The position numbers were made by a program, and so were the translations under genes. From Aggregatimonas sangjinii (lineage in GTDB: Bacteria > Bacteroidota > Bacteroidia > Flavobacteriales > Flavobacteriaceae): a stretch of DNA of 64,000 bases. The DNA is taken from NCBI RefSeq assembly GCF_005943945.1, contig NZ_CP040710.1:1-64000 (forward strand), in the 5' to 3' direction. Below, piece after piece: positions 59,558 to 64,000 of this stretch; the first letter of the stretch is position 1; every line of letters starts with the position of its first letter. The notes below the pieces were generated by a model. That model ran no database searches. It was not told where the DNA came from and worked only from the letters and a program-made list of their open reading frames with translations.

Positions 59558-61933
59558 ATGTCTTTAACGAACTACGAAAATATGCCGATACAGCGGCTCA
59601 TCAGTTTCAATAAATTATTGGAATATTATGATGGGTTGGCTAAAAGCGAGGACCCTTTTCTCGCCGCAAAGGCGAAGCGGGTTCTAGATGCACAAGCTCC
59701 GTTTCCGGAGCTGCGTGATGGGTTTGAAGACCTAAATCTACTTGATACGTACAAAGAGGTGATCGGCATCATTTTGGAGGATACCTTTTCGGATGTTTTG
59801 AGCTCGAACGAAATCAAGACGGCTTCATGGCCATACGACAACTTGGTATTCAACTCCTCGAAAAGATTTAAGGATATCTTGAAGAATGCGGGCCCTGGCT
59901 TCGAACTTAAGATTCGAAATCAAGAAGAGGACTTCAATTACATCATGGCGGCTGTAGTCGTTCTCAATTTTCATTACGGATTCAAATTGGATTTTACTAG
60001 GCCCTATTTTTATGATATTCCCAATGCGGAGGGTGTAATGCATCACTATAGGATTCTTTACAATGCGGATTTTCTTGAATTGATACCCACCGATAAAGCC
60101 AAGCCACTTACTCAGGACGATGTTGATGATCTTCTCGAAAACTATGACAATATTGAACTCTGGAGGGAAAAAGTACCGCCTGGAAGCTTCATATCAAAAG
60201 GTTTTGTGATTTCGAACATGTTCGACGTGACCGCAGAGCATTCCATTTCGGAAATCAAATCGAGTCTGATTGCCGCCGATAAGCGCAAGAGCGACAGCTT
60301 TATGGAACATCTGAGCGAAACATTTCGATCTTTTTTCCGAATTAAGAATATTCAATCGAGTTTCGTAGCATACAACGCCAAAGAGAACCAATTTGAACAA
60401 GTGCATTCAAATGGTATCAATAGCGTTCTTTTGAACGACCAGGAAACTGGAAAATGTGAAAATATTTTATGCAGCAGTTCATATGGGACATTGCTGGAAG
60501 ATAAAACGTACTTCGCCGTTTCCGATGTGGATAAGTATTTTACAATGTCTAAAGGTGCGGCGCCCTACAAGAATTTGAAACAAGCGGGCATAAAAAGTGC
60601 TATTCTTGCCCCCATTGCCGATGGGGATACCTTATTGGGTGTTTTAGAACTTACGTCAACCAAGAAAAATGAGTTGAACAGTGTTAATGCTACGAAGTTA
60701 GACGACATTATGCCATTTATCGTCTCTGCCGTCCTACGATCGAAAATCGAAGAGGCGAATTTGATCGATGCGATAATTCAACATGAATGCACTTCGGTAC
60801 ACCCTGCGGTGCATTGGCGTTTTGAGGAAGAAGCCAAGCTATTTATCAAAGACGATCTTCAAGGCCTGCAACCTACATTCAAAGAAATCGTTTTTAAGGA
60901 TGTGTATCCGCTCTATGGCCAAATCGATATCAAAAATTCTTCCCAGGCAAGAAATACGGCAATTCAACGCGACTTGACCATACAACTATCGGTCATCAAA
61001 TCGATTTTACTGAAGGTACAGGAGACGAAGAAACTTCCTTTTTATGAGGAGTTGACCTTTAGAGTAGACAATCATATCGATGACATCAAGGAAATGCTGC
61101 ATACGAATAGCGAGCAGGCTATTTTCAAATTCGTGAACGAAGAAATCGCTCCGGTCTTTGCGCATTTGAAAAAATCAGAATCCAAAGAACTATTGCAGCA
61201 AATCATATCCTACGAAGCAAGTATCGATTCAGGTACCGATTCGTTTTATGACCATCGTAAAAATTACGATGAAAGCGTAATGCGAATCAACAAAAAGTTG
61301 GCCAAGGTAATCGATCAAAGACAGGAACAAGCGCAAGAAATGTTCCCACATTACTTTGAGCGTTACAAGACCGACGGGGTCGAGCACAATATGTATATCG
61401 GCGATGCCATCGTACCCAACGATAGTTTTGATCCCATCTATATCAATAACCTAAGGTTGTGGCAGCTGCAGGTCATGTGTGAAATGGAGAATGTGCATTA
61501 TAACCTAAAGCCTAAGCTGGACATTCCTTTGGATGTGGCTTCCCTGATATTGGTGTACAACACCTCTCTATCCATTCGTTTTCGATTGGATGAAAAGCGT
61601 TTTGATGTAGACGGTACATACAACGCGCGTTATGAAATTATCAAAAAGCGAATCGATAAGTCTTTTGTAAAGGGCACCAACGAGCGGCTTACGCAACCTG
61701 GTAAAATGGTCGTCGTATATTCCCAAAAGTCGGACGAACTTGAATATTTGCGGTACATCAAATTCTTGAAATCAAAAGGATATTTTACCGGTAAGGTAGA
61801 GATCGTAGAGTTAGAGGGATTACAAGGCGTATCCGGGCTAAAGGCCATAAGGGCAGATATCCTGTACACTACAGATGCCGCTCCGGAAGAGACCTATACC
61901 TATGAAGATTTGATGGTAGAGCTAAAGGCTTAA
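59558..61933 (+). CDS. Large GAF-domain protein
   Basis: A 791-residue cytoplasmic protein with one recognisable GAF domain at about 245-400 (FMEHLSETFRSFFRIKNIQS ... AGIKSAILAPIADGDTLLGVLELTST). The N-terminal ~240 residues and the C-terminal ~390 residues (containing NMYIGDAIVPNDSFDPIYINN and an extended helical region) have no recognised domain. GAF domains bind cyclic nucleotides, haem or other small ligands. No kinase or cyclase domain is visible, so it may be a sensor or adaptor. It is convergent with the HD-PycTM gene and overlaps its stop by 4 bases. Confidence 0.82.
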   Translation: MSLTNYENMPIQRLISFNKLLEYYDGLAKSEDPFLAAKAKRVLDAQAPFPELRDGFEDLNLLDTYKEVIGIILEDTFSDVLSSNEIKTASWPYDNLVFNSSKRFKDILKNAGPGFELKIRNQEEDFNYIMAAVVVLNFHYGFKLDFTRPYFYDIPNAEGVMHHYRILYNADFLELIPTDKAKPLTQDDVDDLLENYDNIELWREKVPPGSFISKGFVISNMFDVTAEHSISEIKSSLIAADKRKSDSFMEHLSETFRSFFRIKNIQSSFVAYNAKENQFEQVHSNGINSVLLNDQETGKCENILCSSSYGTLLEDKTYFAVSDVDKYFTMSKGAAPYKNLKQAGIKSAILAPIADGDTLLGVLELTSTKKNELNSVNATKLDDIMPFIVSAVLRSKIEEANLIDAIIQHECTSVHPAVHWRFEEEAKLFIKDDLQGLQPTFKEIVFKDVYPLYGQIDIKNSSQARNTAIQRDLTIQLSVIKSILLKVQETKKLPFYEELTFRVDNHIDDIKEMLHTNSEQAIFKFVNEEIAPVFAHLKKSESKELLQQIISYEASIDSGTDSFYDHRKNYDESVMRINKKLAKVIDQRQEQAQEMFPHYFERYKTDGVEHNMYIGDAIVPNDSFDPIYINNLRLWQLQVMCEMENVHYNLKPKLDIPLDVASLILVYNTSLSIRFRLDEKRFDVDGTYNARYEIIKKRIDKSFVKGTNERLTQPGKMVVVYSQKSDELEYLRYIKFLKSKGYFTGKVEIVELEGLQGVSGLKAIRADILYTTDAAPEETYTYEDLMVELKA

Positions 61934-63135
61934 GTCGGTAGTTCGATAAGCGCCCTTTCCGGGCCATAGAATTTCAATGCAACAAAGAACGCGATTACCG
62001 ATAAGATCATGCCGATCATAAAAATGGTGTAGGTCCACCGCAAGAGCTTGTACTTTGTATTCAATACCACCCCCAAGAAGTAAAGGTCTTTGGTCAAATT
62101 CGAATACAAATAACTTTGATCCTTTATGAGTTCCTGCATGGCCCATTCATAATCCGGTAATTTCATTTTGTGAAAGTTTCCGAAAAATAAGAGATTCACC
62201 TTTTTATTCTTTACATCCTCTTTATTGAATTCTCCACTCGTAATATTCGGTCGTGTGGCCAAGACCGACATGATCATCGATGCTACGCTAAAAAGTACAA
62301 AGATTCCAGTAGGATAAATTAGATAATCGTTGCTCGGGTTGTCAAGCTTGGGAATAAGGTTGGTAAGCAGGAGAGAAATGATGATGGCATTGACCGACAA
62401 TAAGATATTTGCTTTGGTATCGGCAATATCGCTGAGTTTCAAATGATTGCGCATGGTAACGCGGTACATTGTCTGAATGCCTCTTTCCGGACTGTTATTT
62501 TTTAACTTGACCTTAAGCGCTTCTTTTCTGAACGTTTTTTGCTGTTTCTTACGGGCTTTGACCAGCTTTTTGAGATTGCTGTCCTTTCCGCTTTGCCAAT
62601 TTTCCCTGGCATAATCGGTGTAGAAGCGATGTTCCGTTTGAAACATTTTAATATTCGCTTTACGCCATTGCTTCTGGTTAAATTCTGCTACGCCCAGCAA
62701 TGATAGCTCCTCCCTTAGCATTTCGGAGGTCTGCACATAACTGCTTTGTCCCAAGTGGGAGGAGTCGGCATCCCTTATGATTTCTTCCAAAAGATTTTTT
62801 GGGGAATGGGTGCGCATGGTGGCCATGATTAGGGAGCAGACCAATTGAACTCCTTCGGTATCATAATTTCGTTCTGTCAAGAATTCCTTGGCAATTGCAC
62901 AGCTATTTTTCTCGTGCTCCGCTATCCCTTTCGTATAACCGGTGTCGTGAAGCCAAGCCGCTAGATGTATCGCTTCTCTTTCTTTTGCTTTCAGGTCAAA
63001 GTTATCCAACAATTCTTTAGTACTTTTAACGACCCGTTGTGTATGCCTCAGATTGTGGTACAAAAAATTCTTGTCTAGCTCATTGGTCAAGAGCTCGGTT
63101 ACATATTCTTCGGTCTTGGAAAGTATATCGGACAT
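61930..63135 (-). CDS. HD-domain phosphohydrolase fused to a Pycsar-type membrane effector domain (DUF5706/PycTM)
   Basis: A 401-residue protein. The N-terminal HD domain shows H31 (LYHNLRHTQRVV), H63-D64 (AAWLHDTGY), H74 and D122/D124 (IIRDADSSHLG), a metal-dependent phosphohydrolase site. After a basic linker (about 185-215) comes the PycTM/DUF5706 module: RGIQTMYRVTMRNHLKLSDIADTKANILL (220-246), TM helices about 242-260, 273-293 and 366-390, and ATRPNI (293-298). In Pycsar phage defence such effectors disrupt the membrane when a cyclase makes cCMP or cUMP. No cyclase is adjacent. It diverges from the metallophosphoesterase gene at 63175 with only 39 bases between. Confidence 0.86.
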   Translation of the reverse strand: MSDILSKTEEYVTELLTNELDKNFLYHNLRHTQRVVKSTKELLDNFDLKAKEREAIHLAAWLHDTGYTKGIAEHEKNSCAIAKEFLTERNYDTEGVQLVCSLIMATMRTHSPKNLLEEIIRDADSSHLGQSSYVQTSEMLREELSLLGVAEFNQKQWRKANIKMFQTEHRFYTDYARENWQSGKDSNLKKLVKARKKQQKTFRKEALKVKLKNNSPERGIQTMYRVTMRNHLKLSDIADTKANILLSVNAIIISLLLTNLIPKLDNPSNDYLIYPTGIFVLFSVASMIMSVLATRPNITSGEFNKEDVKNKKVNLLFFGNFHKMKLPDYEWAMQELIKDQSYLYSNLTKDLYFLGVVLNTKYKLLRWTYTIFMIGMILSVIAFFVALKFYGPERALIELPT

Positions 63136-63174
63136 GGCCTGGTTTTAGAAATTCCAAATTACAAAATATAACTA

Positions 63175-64000
63175 ATGAAGGGTGTCGTTATCACTAAACA
63201 TTTTATACTAATTGTATTGCTCGCACTATTTACGGGCTGTGCCACATACAAAAGCAAGTATCTAGATACCGCCAATGCAGACGATGCCCCTACTACAAAA
63301 GAGGTTTCGCATACGTTTTATCTAGTGGGCGACGCCGGTCTCTCGCCCTTTGGCGGAATGAACAAAGCTTTGACCATTTTCAAGGATCGATTGGACAAGG
63401 CCGATGAGAACAGTACGGCGATTTTCTTGGGAGATAATATCTACCCTGCGGGTATGCCTGATAAAAAAGATTCTACGGCCGCATATGTAAATGCCAAAAA
63501 CGACCTGGATGCCCAACTCAAGACGCTGGAGAACTATAAAGGGAAGCCTTTCTTCATTCCCGGTAATCACGATTGGTACACCGAAGGTCTCGTAGGGTTG
63601 GAACGTGAACAGAAGTACATACAGGAGAAATTGGATAGTAAGGAAGTATTCTTTCCGGAGGATGGCTGTCCTATGAAAACCATCGAGGTCAATGATCAAA
63701 TCATCATCATCGCGTTGGATACGGAATGGTACCTCACGAATTGGAACAAGCGTCCCGATATCAATGACAAATGCGAGATCAAAGACCGTGAAAAACTTTT
63801 TGAGGAAATCGAGAGCGAGATTAAAAAAAATGCCGGCAAAACCATCGTAATGGCATTTCACCACCCGATGTTCAGCTACGGTTCGCATGGGGGTCAATAT
63901 AGTGTGAAACAGCATTTATACCCAAAGAGCAACATTGGCCCGGTGCCTTTTTTGGGCACTTTTGTAAATGTGCTCCGAAGAACCACAGGGGCGTCTATTG
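63175..64000 (+). CDS. Metallophosphoesterase lipoprotein with intact motifs (3' end outside window)
   Basis: Reading frame open from the ATG at 63175 through the right edge of the window (275 codons seen). Lipobox LFTGC (Cys22). Calcineurin-like motifs are intact: GDAG (52-55), LGDNIYP (85-91), GNHDW (130-134) and FHHPMFSYGSHG near 230-241. The N-terminus and spacing match the 51747-48049 protein, which has lost most of these residues. If complete, it would probably also carry the DWDRH middle domain and the barrel, but these lie beyond the window. Substrate unknown. Confidence 0.88.
   Translation, partial: MKGVVITKHFILIVLLALFTGCATYKSKYLDTANADDAPTTKEVSHTFYLVGDAGLSPFGGMNKALTIFKDRLDKADENSTAIFLGDNIYPAGMPDKKDSTAAYVNAKNDLDAQLKTLENYKGKPFFIPGNHDWYTEGLVGLEREQKYIQEKLDSKEVFFPEDGCPMKTIEVNDQIIIIALDTEWYLTNWNKRPDINDKCEIKDREKLFEEIESEIKKNAGKTIVMAFHHPMFSYGSHGGQYSVKQHLYPKSNIGPVPFLGTFVNVLRRTTGASI

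Overview
This window is chromosomal DNA from a marine-type Bacteroidota, most likely the family Flavobacteriaceae (Maribacter/Zobellia/Muricauda-like). The basis is: type IX secretion (T9SS) C-terminal sorting domains, Bacteroidota-only families (DUF4271, DUF4296), the Bacteroidota -7 promoter element TAnnTTTG in front of several genes, lack of Shine-Dalgarno sequences, and flavobacterial gene order (mannosyltransferase - dihydroorotase - DUF4296 - epimerase - tyrS; GT39 - DUF4271 - hemD). No rRNA, tRNA, CRISPR array, prophage or intact insertion sequence was seen. Most of the window is core genome; the accessory signal sits inside or between core genes.

Layout. 1-9.5 kb: ftsX, a strongly enlarged leuS, alanine dehydrogenase, a zinc membrane peptidase, GNAT, a SigZ-like sigma factor, PhzF and an Lrp regulator. 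9.6-24.2 kb: saccharopine dehydrogenase, DUF423, pckA, then hemD/DUF4271/GT39 on the minus strand and a divergent plus-strand block (mannosyltransferase, dihydroorotase, DUF4296), tyrS, a LuxE-like protein and two tiny T9SS-sorting-domain proteins. 24.6-31.4 kb: PhoB/PhoR-like two-component pair, trmB, LysE exporter, alkyltransferase-like protein, then an Fe-S block (Mrp, NifU, ferredoxin reductase, ferredoxin). 31.5-36.8 kb: MsbA-like ABC exporter, penicillin-acylase-family lipoprotein, and a tandem palindromic repeat cluster. 36.8-43.9 kb: an operon for peptide/D-amino-acid use (GntP permease, MORN-type protein, RidA, D-threonine-aldolase-like enzyme, M19 dipeptidase) with a divergent exported PLP aminotransferase. 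43.9-48 kb: small lipoproteins, DUF3140 and an AT-rich DUF4365 gene. 48-64 kb: a phosphoesterase/beta-barrel lipoprotein with eroded active-site motifs, a cyclase-like DUF2652 protein with ppk1, two AsmA/DUF748-like proteins, a second metallophosphoesterase, a GAF protein, an HD-domain protein fused to a Pycsar-type membrane effector, and the start of a third metallophosphoesterase with intact motifs.

The most notable signals are: (1) leuS carries an in-frame DUF559 (Vsr-like endonuclease) domain at the start of its editing domain, bordered by GC-rich hairpins, plus an AT-rich divergent segment before KMSKS and a third hairpin-coded insertion; (2) two phosphoesterase lipoproteins 11.4 kb apart look like paralogues, of which one has lost metal-binding motifs but keeps a C-terminal surface-antigen barrel; (3) an HD-PycTM fusion occurs next to a GAF protein with no adjacent cyclase; (4) several families of palindromic repeats lie at gene ends, one of them supplying the stop codon of the acylase gene. 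Start codons were moved inward from the longest reading frame where a conserved N-terminus or a neighbouring gene made this clear.
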